This document shows positions 1 to 7,179 of a stretch of 64,000 nt of DNA, piece after piece. This DNA is from Prolixibacteraceae bacterium (lineage in GTDB: Bacteria > Bacteroidota > Bacteroidia > Bacteroidales > Prolixibacteraceae): the NCBI GenBank assembly GCA_023229575.1, contig JALNYZ010000003.1:1-64000 (forward strand), read 5' to 3'. A model generated the notes under the pieces. The model was not told the origin of the DNA, searched no databases, and saw only the letters and a program-made list of their open reading frames with translations. Numbering within the stretch: position 1 is the first letter of the stretch; every line of letters starts with the position of its first letter. The position numbers were made by a program, and so were the translations under genes.

Positions 1-123
1 GATTTCGGGTCACCCCGAACACCCTTGTCCTTCGCTAATACTTCCGGTCATAACGGCGTATAGGAGATTCTCACTCCATTGAACCAAACCATGCCCGACA
101 CACTTAATATGTAACCCCTCCGG

Positions 124-219
124 GGTAAGTTACGACCAGGCTCCTGATAGTGGCAATTTGGGTGTATAGGCACAATCGTGCGTTTGGTAAGATACGATCA
201 GGCCCCTGATGATGGTAAT
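124..219. repeat. Degenerate 34-bp direct repeat, two copies
   Basis: Copies lie at 124-157 and 186-219, 62 bp apart. Both follow the pattern GGTAAG-N-TACGA-N-CAGGC-N-CCTGAT with only a few substitutions. The interval between them carries no gene. Function is unknown; a decayed element or regulatory repeat is possible. Confidence 0.6.
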
Positions 220-279
220 GAAAATTAGGATTGGGCAACCGCAATTTTCACATTTCCCAATTTTCACATTCTTTTCCTT

Positions 280-390
280 TCTCCGTTTCCCCGTTTCCCC
301 GTTTCTCGTTTCCCCGTTTCTCGTTTCCCCGTTTCTCCGTTTCTCCGTTTCTCCGTTTCCCCGTTTCCCCGTTCCCCCGTTTCCTTTCTT
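280..390. repeat. Pyrimidine-rich minisatellite (CGTTTCYC units)
   Basis: About fourteen consecutive 7-8 bp units of the form CGTTTCCC or CGTTTCTC, almost purely pyrimidine apart from one G per unit, ending roughly 25 bp before the dnaG start. Strand asymmetry is extreme. Unit number could vary between strains by slippage. No coding role is apparent. Confidence 0.75.
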
Positions 391-401
391 CGTTTTTTGC
401 G

Positions 402-409
402 TACATTTG
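402..409 (+). promoter_or_regulatory. Candidate -7 box TACATTTG for dnaG
   Basis: Perfect match to the Bacteroidota -7 consensus TAnnTTTG. Only five bases separate it from the dnaG ATG at 415, so the transcript would start at or next to the start codon, giving a leaderless or nearly leaderless mRNA. Upstream is the pyrimidine-rich minisatellite. Confidence 0.5.
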
Positions 410-414
410 TTCAC

Positions 415-2376
415 ATGATCGACCAGGCCACCGTCCAGAGAATACTCGACACCGCTGAGATTACAGAGGTTGTCGGTGAGTTCGTTACCCTCAAAAGAAG
501 GGGAACCAACCTGCTTGGCCTCTGTCCGTTTCACAACGAAAAGACCCCCTCCTTCAATGTTTCGCCTGCCAAAGGGATCTACAAATGTTTCGGATGCGGG
601 AAGGGCGGATCGGCGGTCAATTTCATTATGGAGCATGAGCATCTTTCGTTTGTAGAGTCACTGCGGTGGCTGGCTAAGAAATACCACATCGAAGTTCAGG
701 AGAAAGAGGAACGTCCCGAAGATATCCAGGAACGCAACGACCACGAGAGCCAGATCATCGTCTCAGAGTTTGCACAGAAATATTTTGCGACTCAGCTTTG
801 GGAGAGTGAATATGGTCGTGCGGTCGGACTCAGCTACTTCCACGAACGCGGTTTCAGGGATGAGATTATCAAAAAATTCGGATTGGGTTATTGTCCTGAC
901 GGGAAAGAGCCCTTTACCAATGCAGCCTTGAAAGAGGGATACAAAATGGAGTTCCTCGAAAAAACGGGACTCACCATCAAACGCGATGAGTGGGTCCGCG
1001 ACCGGTTCGCCGGTCGGGTGATGTTCCCTGTCCACAGTATCTCCGGTAGGGTCATCGCTTTTGGCGGAAGAACATTATCGCAGGAGAAGAGCATTGCCAA
1101 GTACCTCAACTCCCCTGAGTCGGATATTTACCACAAGAGCCGCGTTGTGTATGGAATCTATCTGGCCAAACGGATGATCATCCAGGAAGACAAATGCTAC
1201 CTGGTGGAGGGTTACACCGATGTGATCGCGATGCACCAGGCCGGGATTGAGAATGTGGTGGCCTCTTCGGGCACCTCGCTGACCGTCGATCAGATCAGGC
1301 TTATTCGGAGATTTACCAAAAATATAACGATCATTTATGACGGCGACCAGGCCGGAATCAAGGCCTCCTTGCGGGGAATTGACCTGGTGCTGGAAGAGGG
1401 GATCAATGTGAAAGTGTTGCCATTGCCGGCGGGTGAAGACCCGGATTCCTTTTCCAAGGCGATGAGTTCTACTGAACTTACCAGGTACATCAAGGAGAAC
1501 GAGACCGATTTCATCAAATTCAAGACCAAAATTCTACTCGACGGAATTGAAAACGACCCATTGTCGAGGGCCAGATTGATTACCGATATCGTCAGTTCAA
1601 TATCGGTCATTCCGGAAGAGATCGTCCGGGTCGAGTACCTCAAAGAGTGCAGCCGGCTGCTCGAAGTCCGCGAAGATGTACTTTACAACGAGATCAGGAA
1701 GCTGAAACTGAAAAAGAATGAGGCTCAAAGCAATAGGGAGCCTGTTCCTCCGACAGAACAAAGGCCGGATTCTGTGCAACCAAGAGCTGTTGAAGTAGCA
1801 GTTGCGGAAAATCCTTATGAACTGGAGGAGAAAGAGATTCTTCGTGTCCTTCTAAAGTGCGGATCGCTTAAAATATACGATTATGAGCACGAGGAGAGTG
1901 GCGAATGGATCTCCGAGACTGTTGCAAACTATGTTTTATCGGAACTGGATATTGACAACATGGTCTCTGTGAATCCGGTTATCCGCGCCATTCTGGATGA
2001 GTACCGCCTCCACATTGATGAGCCTGATTTTGATGCCATGCGTTTTTTTACTGTTCATTCCGACCACAGGATCAGCCAGTTTGCTTCGGATATCATCTCT
2101 GAAAGACATCCGCTCAGTCCTTTCTGGGAACGGGGAGGGAGCCACATTGAAAAGGAGGAGGACCTGCTGCAGGTGGTGGTGCCAAAATTGGTGCGCGAGT
2201 ACAAACTTCGGGTCGTCTCCGGCATGATGGTCCAGATTGAAAACCAGATGAAAATTGCGGATGCGGCCAAGGATTATGATCTTTCGATGGAGTTGCAGGC
2301 TTCACATCAAAAATTGAAAAGCATTGATAAAATTTTAAGCAAACAGCTGGATCGCACGGTCAACCCTAAAAAATAA
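415..2376 (+). CDS. dnaG: DNA primase DnaG
   Basis: Synthesises RNA primers at the replication fork together with the replicative helicase. The protein has 653 residues, normal for the family. The N-terminal CHC2 zinc ribbon is complete (Cys37, His40, Cys58, Cys61). The TOPRIM catalytic domain shows the EGYTD motif (Glu265, Asp269) and the DGDQAG motif (Asp309, Asp311). A variable helicase-binding C-terminal region follows from about residue 430. A TTG start at 397 would add six residues, but the ATG at 415 gives the family-typical MIDQATVQRIL start and is preferred. The gene stands alone with its own candidate promoter and is followed by a long hairpin. Confidence 0.97.
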   Translation: MIDQATVQRILDTAEITEVVGEFVTLKRRGTNLLGLCPFHNEKTPSFNVSPAKGIYKCFGCGKGGSAVNFIMEHEHLSFVESLRWLAKKYHIEVQEKEERPEDIQERNDHESQIIVSEFAQKYFATQLWESEYGRAVGLSYFHERGFRDEIIKKFGLGYCPDGKEPFTNAALKEGYKMEFLEKTGLTIKRDEWVRDRFAGRVMFPVHSISGRVIAFGGRTLSQEKSIAKYLNSPESDIYHKSRVVYGIYLAKRMIIQEDKCYLVEGYTDVIAMHQAGIENVVASSGTSLTVDQIRLIRRFTKNITIIYDGDQAGIKASLRGIDLVLEEGINVKVLPLPAGEDPDSFSKAMSSTELTRYIKENETDFIKFKTKILLDGIENDPLSRARLITDIVSSISVIPEEIVRVEYLKECSRLLEVREDVLYNEIRKLKLKKNEAQSNREPVPPTEQRPDSVQPRAVEVAVAENPYELEEKEILRVLLKCGSLKIYDYEHEESGEWISETVANYVLSELDIDNMVSVNPVIRAILDEYRLHIDEPDFDAMRFFTVHSDHRISQFASDIISERHPLSPFWERGGSHIEKEEDLLQVVVPKLVREYKLRVVSGMMVQIENQMKIADAAKDYDLSMELQASHQKLKSIDKILSKQLDRTVNPKK

Positions 2377-2400
2377 ACGTTGATGTTCATGTCTTTATTT

Positions 2401-2488
2401 GTGTCCTTTGTGAAAACCTTTGAGTCCTTTGTGGTGAGATTTAAAAATTTCACCACAAAGGTCTCAAAGGATAACACGAAGGAAACAC
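2401..2488. repeat. Long imperfect hairpin element (copy 1), possible dnaG terminator
   Basis: The arms 2417-2437 and 2450-2470 pair over 20 of 21 positions around a 12-nt loop. Outer arms 2401-2412 and 2475-2488 pair imperfectly, extending the stem. A second copy with the same layout lies at 18905-18998 between the two lspA genes, so this is a dispersed intergenic repeat. It could also end dnaG transcription, though it lacks a clear U tract. Confidence 0.75.
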
Positions 2489-2564
2489 GAAGGGTTTTGT
2501 TAGCTGATTAATATTTTTAATCAATGAGTTATTTAATTTTTCACTCAGTCTTAATAATACCAGA

Positions 2565-3614
2565 ATGATTTTTCTTACCGGTGGAAGTGGCATGGTTGGA
2601 GCGCATCTGCTTCTCGATCTGACAAGGAGCGGAGTGAAGGTTCGTGCGCTGAAGCGGAAGAATTCGGATCTAGCAACGGTTGATAGGATCTTTTCCTGGT
2701 ATACTAAAAATTCGAATGAACTTTTTCAGGAGATTGAATGGATTGAGGGTGATTTGCTGGATCCGCTCTCCCTGAAAAATGCAATGGAAGGTGCAAATTG
2801 CGTGATTCATGCCGCCGCAAAAGTCTCTTTTCTCCCTTCCGACCGAATGGCTATGCTGCACGAAAATGTGGAGGGAACAGCCAATCTTATCGATGTTGCC
2901 ATTGAGCTTAAAATCAAGCGTTTTTGCCATGTGAGTTCCATTGCCGCGTTGGGCGACCATGATTCGGGAGTGCCAGTGAATGAAGCGTTCTCATGGAAGA
3001 ATGACCGTCAGCGCTCAGCCTATTCCGAAAGCAAGTTTCAATCGGAGATGGAGGTCTGGAGAGGCGTTGAGGAGGGGCTGGAATGTGTCATTGTCAATCC
3101 ATCGGTGATTTTGGGTCCCGGTAATTGGAGCAGTGGTTCGCCAAGACTGTTTCAGACTGTAGCGAAAGGAATGAAATTTTATACCTCCGGCAGCACTGGA
3201 TTTGTGGAAGTGAGGGATGTATCGCATGCAATTGTAGCCCTGGTTCAATCAAAGGAATGGGATAAGATCAAAAACCAGCGCTTCGTGCTTTCTGCCGAAA
3301 ATCTTACCTACCGCGAACTCTTTGATCGCATTGCCATTGTCCTGAATAAACCAAAACCGGCTATCCGTGCCAACCGGATGCTGTTACAACTTGGCTGGCG
3401 GGCATCCAAATTGGCATCCATATTTACTGGCAAAGAACCTGCATTATCAAGGGATACAGCAAGAAGCGCCGGAAAGGTATCCTTATATGATGGTTCAAAG
3501 ATTGCATCGGTCATCGATTTTGAGTACACCCCAATTGAGGCGACCATTCGGGATATTGGGAAGATTTTTTTGAGTGAACAAGGCGAACTTGATATTACGT
3601 TGGTATCGAAATAA
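2565..3614 (+). CDS. NAD(P)-dependent epimerase/dehydratase, extended SDR family
   Basis: A 349-residue Rossmann-fold oxidoreductase or epimerase of the extended short-chain dehydrogenase family. The nucleotide-binding glycine motif GGSGMVG lies at residues 6-12. The catalytic YxxxK is Tyr153-Lys157, and the stretch GLECVIVNPSVILGPG is typical of the 3-beta-HSD/dihydroflavonol-reductase branch. No signal peptide, so cytoplasmic. Substrate cannot be told from sequence. It stands alone between the hairpin repeat and the ECF locus. The ATG at 2565 puts the glycine motif immediately at the N-terminus, as expected. Confidence 0.9.
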   Translation: MIFLTGGSGMVGAHLLLDLTRSGVKVRALKRKNSDLATVDRIFSWYTKNSNELFQEIEWIEGDLLDPLSLKNAMEGANCVIHAAAKVSFLPSDRMAMLHENVEGTANLIDVAIELKIKRFCHVSSIAALGDHDSGVPVNEAFSWKNDRQRSAYSESKFQSEMEVWRGVEEGLECVIVNPSVILGPGNWSSGSPRLFQTVAKGMKFYTSGSTGFVEVRDVSHAIVALVQSKEWDKIKNQRFVLSAENLTYRELFDRIAIVLNKPKPAIRANRMLLQLGWRASKLASIFTGKEPALSRDTARSAGKVSLYDGSKIASVIDFEYTPIEATIRDIGKIFLSEQGELDITLVSK

Positions 3615-3615
3615 A

Positions 3616-3636
3616 TATTCCGTTAGCATCGGAATA
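3616..3636 (+). terminator. Short hairpin just after the SDR gene
   Basis: TATTCCG and CGGAATA form a perfect 7-bp stem around a 7-nt loop, starting two bases after the stop codon. There is no U tract, so termination is only a possibility. The rest of the spacer to 3884 shows nothing recognisable. Confidence 0.35.
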
Positions 3637-3884
3637 AACAACGATAGCGCGCGGATTAACTTCAGAAGCGTATCTATTGTCACCATGCACCAGCATGACA
3701 AGATTTTGTTGGAAGGCAAGATGATCGTTGTACTCCCCGCAGCAGATTTCTTAAGTTAAGCGCCATTAACATTCCGTTTCAGAAAAATTTGGGGGGTATA
3801 TTTTTCGACGAAACGAACAAATATTTGATTAGCTCTAAATTTTTTATTTAAGAAGAATCCATATTGCAAAAAAACTCCCCTGTA

Positions 3885-3916
3885 TGTAGCGTTTCACCCA
3901 TTCGTCTTCGTATTAA
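3885..3916 (+). promoter_or_regulatory. Candidate ECF-sigma promoter (copy 1)
   Basis: TGTAGCGTTTC at 3885-3895 and CGTATTAA at 3909-3916, separated by 13 bp. The same two blocks with the same 13-bp gap occur at 6347-6378. The GTA-rich -35 and CGTATT -10 resemble promoters read by ECF sigma factors, and the sigma gene is the second gene downstream, so autoregulation is likely. The element lies inside the longer possible reading frame starting at 3864, which argues that translation begins at 3945 or 3954. Confidence 0.6.
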
Positions 3917-3944
3917 CTGCAAAACAATTATATTCGGAAGTGGA

Positions 3945-4448
3945 ATGAAACCTATGTTCAACATATCAGTGATGATGCTCCTGTTCCTGACTACCTCAAC
4001 TTGTAGAAAGGAGTCTGAAGTGGCGTCTGTTCCTTTGGATAACATCGCAATCGCAAGCCTTGGCTTTTTAAAGAGCATCCAGGCATCCAATGAAGCCAAT
4101 CAACTGCGCTCGCCGGACTATTCTGCACCATTTGAAATTTCCAAAGTAGACAGGAGCAAGAATATCCTTACAATAACTGCAACGTATCCTGAAGGTTGCG
4201 GTGATTCGAAATTTACAATAATTTGGAATGGGTTGGTAATGGAATCCTATCCTGAGATGATCTTTTTATATTTAAGAAGGACATCCGATTGTAAGGTAGC
4301 TGGAAATGCCACTTCCAGGGTTTTGTCAATCAATCTGAATGCTTGCCTGGGGGATACCGGGCTGGCACAGCGGGTCAAAATCATATTATGTAATACATCA
4401 AAAAAAGCGAATAGTGAAAATTCCGATATCCCGGTTTCAAGTAATTGA
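3945..4448 (+). CDS. Hypothetical exported protein, first gene of the ECF sigma operon
   Basis: About 167 residues with no recognised family. The start chosen at 3945 (or 3954) gives a hydrophobic N-terminal segment (FNISVMMLLFLTT) ending in Ser-Thr-Cys, so it is probably exported and possibly a lipoprotein, although the lipobox is weak. A longer frame from 3864 would run through the candidate promoter and lacks signal-peptide character. The mature part contains four more cysteines (GCGD, SDCKV, NACLG, ILCN), which could form disulfides. It precedes the sigma factor by about 40 bp and may sense or respond to the same envelope signal. Confidence 0.6.
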   Translation: MKPMFNISVMMLLFLTTSTCRKESEVASVPLDNIAIASLGFLKSIQASNEANQLRSPDYSAPFEISKVDRSKNILTITATYPEGCGDSKFTIIWNGLVMESYPEMIFLYLRRTSDCKVAGNATSRVLSINLNACLGDTGLAQRVKIILCNTSKKANSENSDIPVSSN

Positions 4449-4487
4449 GTAATTTAAGGCTGGATTTATAATCAATTAAAACGCATT

Positions 4488-5039
4488 TTGGAAAGTCGCA
4501 AGGAGGAGAACATCGAGTTTATCATTCAGGGATGTATCAGGAAGAACAATAAATTCCAGGAGCTTCTGTACAAGAAATTCTTCGGATATGCCTTAAGTGT
4601 TGCGCTGATTTATAACCATCAGCGCAGTGATGCACTTGAGGTGGTGAACGATAGTTTTGTGAAAGTATTTTCGAAAATTGGAAAATATGACACCACCAAA
4701 CCGTTTCAGGGATGGATACGCAAGATTGTGATCAATACCTCCATTGACCATTTAAGACGAAATAGCAAAGATCACCAGTTTGTGGAAACTGATAAATACC
4801 CAATTCGGGATGAAACACCCAATGTTATAAGCCACTTGGCAGCACAGGATATCATTGAAATTCTAAATCTGTTGCCGCAATACCATAAAACCGTATTCTG
4901 CTTGTACGAAATTGAAGGATACAGTCATGATGAAATCGCTGAACAACTGGGTATTCCAACCAGTTCATCGAGGGTCTATTTAACCCGGGCAAAACAGCAA
5001 TTAAGGGAATTGTTACCGGTTAATTATTTAAAAGAATGA
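4488..5039 (+). CDS. ECF-family RNA polymerase sigma factor (sigma-70)
   Basis: A 183-residue extracytoplasmic-function sigma factor. Region 2 is seen around residues 20-90 (including KPFQGWIRKIVINTSIDHLR). Region 4 is a helix-turn-helix near residues 125-175 (LPQYHKTVFCLYEIEGYSHDEIAEQLGIPTSS, written here as its two consecutive parts LPQYHKTVFCLYEIEG and YSHDEIAEQLGIPTSS). The start is a TTG at 4488; no ATG lies at a suitable place. Its stop overlaps the next gene by four bases (ATGA), so the two are translationally coupled. It probably recognises the repeated motif at 3885 and 6347. It is unrelated to the housekeeping sigma factor. Confidence 0.93.
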   Translation: MESRKEENIEFIIQGCIRKNNKFQELLYKKFFGYALSVALIYNHQRSDALEVVNDSFVKVFSKIGKYDTTKPFQGWIRKIVINTSIDHLRRNSKDHQFVETDKYPIRDETPNVISHLAAQDIIEILNLLPQYHKTVFCLYEIEGYSHDEIAEQLGIPTSSSRVYLTRAKQQLRELLPVNYLKE

Positions 5040-6277
5040 AGAAGAAAGATACATCCGAAAGGGAAATCTTTTCCCATATAAAACAATCCCTGGAGGGTTA
5101 CGAAGAGACGTACATTCCGGGTTCATGGGAGAGTTTTCTGCAAAAAAGGAGAATCCGCCAAAGAAAACTCTTTTTACGAATTGCTTCAGGGATAGCTGCC
5201 TGCCTGTTGGTAGGATATGCTGGTTCAAATTATATTATTTTTGATAATCGGGATTATTTGAGCCCTACGATTGATCAGACTACCAGAATTGACAGGAATA
5301 CACCGGAAATCAAATTGAATTCCACAATCAAATCACAGCCTTCGGTAGCGACCTTTTTATCAGATTCTAAACTCTCCAAATCTGCTGTGGCTGCATCAAA
5401 AGCCAATTTGCTTCCGAAGGAAAATTTAGTTGCCGAAAGGGAAGATTATGGAGCTGAACATCCTGTGGTTTCCATTCCGGGCGCAGATACTGCACATAAA
5501 ATTGCTGCTTTTGCAACCAGCATTGGCCGTCAGGCTATTGGCACCAATACCGATTCGGTAAAAAGTAGTTTGGATACCATTATAGGCTATAAAACCAACA
5601 TATTTCAAGTTGCCCCGGCACCAAAAAAGAACCAGGACCTTGCAGTCGTTTCAAATCGGAAGGTACGTTTTGGGCTCAACTTTTCGCCCGGGCTTAGCAC
5701 TGCACAGGCATCCAGTTCCTTTAATTATACGGGTGGGATTAGCGCAGACATCCCATTGTCTTCCAAAATCCTGATATCAACCGGATTGCAAGTCGAGAAC
5801 CAGAGTCTGGCCAGAAAATTTCAGAGTATTGTCTCCTCTTCAACCGCCCCGCAAAACGAGACCAAAACGAAGTTGATCAATCTTGATTTACCGGTAAATA
5901 TTACCTGGAAATTTGCCCCGGGGAAATCGCATGGCTATTATGTTTCTGCGGGAATATCCTCTCTGGTCTATCTCAGGCAGGACAATAAAAACACCACCTA
6001 CTCTCAGATGCTTGTTCCTGTATCCTCCATAGTCGCAGGGAACGAAATAAAATCCTATAATGTGGTAGATCAGGTATCTGTTTCCCATGACCAGGTTCCC
6101 CCCGCTCAAACTTTTGATTTTGCGGGGCGGATCAATATGATTGTGGGTTTTGAAAAAAAACTGTCAAACAGGATATTTATCCATTTTGAACCTTATGCAA
6201 AAATCCCGGTCTCGGGGCTGGCTCCCGGAGAGGTGAACCATACGACAACCGGCATTAATTTTAAGATTTCATTCTAA
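5036..6277 (+). CDS. Membrane-anchored anti-sigma-like protein with outer-membrane beta-barrel-type C-terminus
   Basis: 413 residues with an unusual layout common next to Bacteroidota ECF factors. The N-terminal 40 residues are charged and cytoplasmic-looking (IPGSWESFLQKRRIRQRK). One membrane segment lies at about residues 44-65 (LFLRIASGIAACLLVGYAG). A low-complexity linker runs to about residue 200, followed by about 200 residues of alternating beta strands that read like a porin-type barrel or PorT-like domain, ending in an aromatic residue (KISF). The 4-bp overlap with the sigma gene and the N-terminal anchor suggest it holds or releases the sigma factor. The barrel assignment rests on pattern, not on a named domain. 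Confidence 0.7.
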   Translation: MKKKDTSEREIFSHIKQSLEGYEETYIPGSWESFLQKRRIRQRKLFLRIASGIAACLLVGYAGSNYIIFDNRDYLSPTIDQTTRIDRNTPEIKLNSTIKSQPSVATFLSDSKLSKSAVAASKANLLPKENLVAEREDYGAEHPVVSIPGADTAHKIAAFATSIGRQAIGTNTDSVKSSLDTIIGYKTNIFQVAPAPKKNQDLAVVSNRKVRFGLNFSPGLSTAQASSSFNYTGGISADIPLSSKILISTGLQVENQSLARKFQSIVSSSTAPQNETKTKLINLDLPVNITWKFAPGKSHGYYVSAGISSLVYLRQDNKNTTYSQMLVPVSSIVAGNEIKSYNVVDQVSVSHDQVPPAQTFDFAGRINMIVGFEKKLSNRIFIHFEPYAKIPVSGLAPGEVNHTTTGINFKISF

Positions 6278-6346
6278 ATAAAGAATAGGGCCTATCGTTG
6301 AAATTTAAAGCAATGGCAAATAATTTATAAAAATGCGTTGTCGCAG

Positions 6347-6378
6347 TGTAGCGTTTCCCTTATTCCGCTTCGTATTGA
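6347..6378 (+). promoter_or_regulatory. Candidate ECF-sigma promoter (copy 2)
   Basis: TGTAGCGTTTC at 6347-6357 and CGTATTGA at 6371-6378 with a 13-bp gap, matching the element at 3885-3916 in sequence and spacing. It lies 23 bp before the start of the lipoprotein gene at 6402, which is therefore a likely member of the same ECF regulon. Confidence 0.6.
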
Positions 6379-6401
6379 TACAGAAACAAAAAAATTGAGC
6401 G

Positions 6402-6938
6402 ATGAAGAATTTTATTTTGTCAGCTTTTTTGCTGACTTTCCTAACAGGATGTATGGAGGTAAATGAGTTTGGCTGGGATGAATTTCATCCACCGGTAGTG
6501 ACCCATACATTGATCTTTCAATCGGAATATACGAACCATGCCTGGGGGTATAGCCACAATGGATGGATGATGGATGGTAAAGGTCTTGTGAAACGATTTC
6601 AGAAGAGCGCAACATGGGTATTTCCTGATTCACTCGGTTATGTCTCTGAAACAGACATGAAGAAAAACCTGAGCGTCTGTGATTCCCTCCTGGAACATGT
6701 ATCTTCGGGCGAGTTCTTCCATTATTCCTCCAAAGCGTTGACATGTGTTGATGGTCCAATGACAAATCCCAAAATGACGATGGCAGATGCCGGTGAACAC
6801 ATTTATGCTTTTTACCGCTACGAAGCAGACCGAAAGAGGTACAAACGCGTGATTCTCTCTATGATCGGAGACTGGTCACAGGAGAACCTTGCACCGAATT
6901 CCAAAGAGGTAGTTGACTGGATGAAGACAATAAAATAA
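6402..6938 (+). CDS. Hypothetical lipoprotein, likely ECF-sigma target
   Basis: 178 residues, family not recognised. The first 17 residues are a clear lipoprotein signal with lipobox LTGC (Cys17), so the mature protein is lipid-anchored in the envelope. The mature part is rich in aromatic residues (SYTNHAWGYSHNGWMMDG region) and has no repeats. It follows the sigma operon and carries its own copy of the ECF promoter motif. Confidence 0.75.
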   Translation: MKNFILSAFLLTFLTGCMEVNEFGWDEFHPPVVTHTLIFQSEYTNHAWGYSHNGWMMDGKGLVKRFQKSATWVFPDSLGYVSETDMKKNLSVCDSLLEHVSSGEFFHYSSKALTCVDGPMTNPKMTMADAGEHIYAFYRYEADRKRYKRVILSMIGDWSQENLAPNSKEVVDWMKTIK

Positions 6939-6941
6939 TGT

Positions 6942-7125
6942 GATGATTAGTTGATGTGCTGATTAGTTGATGTGCTGATTAGTTGATGTGCTGATTAGTT
7001 GATGTGCTGATTAGTTGATTATTCCAATTATCTAAAATTTTTGATTAATTATTTGTTTCATTCAATATCCTGTTAAAATAATTCATTAACACATTAGCTA
7101 ATTAACACATTATCACATCAATAAT
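6942..7125. repeat. 16-bp tandem repeat and inverted relatives between genes
   Basis: About five head-to-tail copies of the 16-mer GATTAGTTGATGTGCT fill 6944-7018, starting just after the stop codon. At 7084-7122 the sequence ACATTAGCTAATTAAC with ACATTATCACATCA is roughly the reverse complement of the unit, so a large hairpin could form across the spacer. No other feature is seen in 6939-7179. Confidence 0.75.
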
Positions 7126-7179
7126 GTTCTAATACAACGAATGAACCTGTGATTCCAACCACAATTATAGTAAAAAACA

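Larger units (their letters stand above)
1..401. other. Unassigned leader region upstream of dnaG
   Basis: No gene can be supported here. Frame 1 is open from the window edge to a TAG at 61-63 (about 20 codons), so the 3' end of a gene could be cut by the edge, but the peptide is not recognised. The rest holds a degenerate direct repeat pair (124-157 and 186-219) and a pyrimidine-rich low-complexity tract (280-390). The short open frames crossing the tract consist of Phe/Ser/Pro runs and look spurious. Confidence 0.5.

Noticed and set aside
130..642. Minus-strand open frame across the left repeats and the start of dnaG
   Set aside because: Its product is a run of repeat-derived GNGET-type units and it lies antisense to the dnaG zinc-ribbon coding region.
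3574..3759. Small plus-strand gene after the SDR gene
   Set aside because: It overlaps the end of the SDR gene, contains the terminator-like hairpin, and its product is not recognised; no promoter or start signal supports it.
3864..3944. Earlier start for the exported protein of the ECF operon
   Set aside because: This stretch contains the ECF promoter copy found again at 6347, and the added residues spoil the signal peptide.
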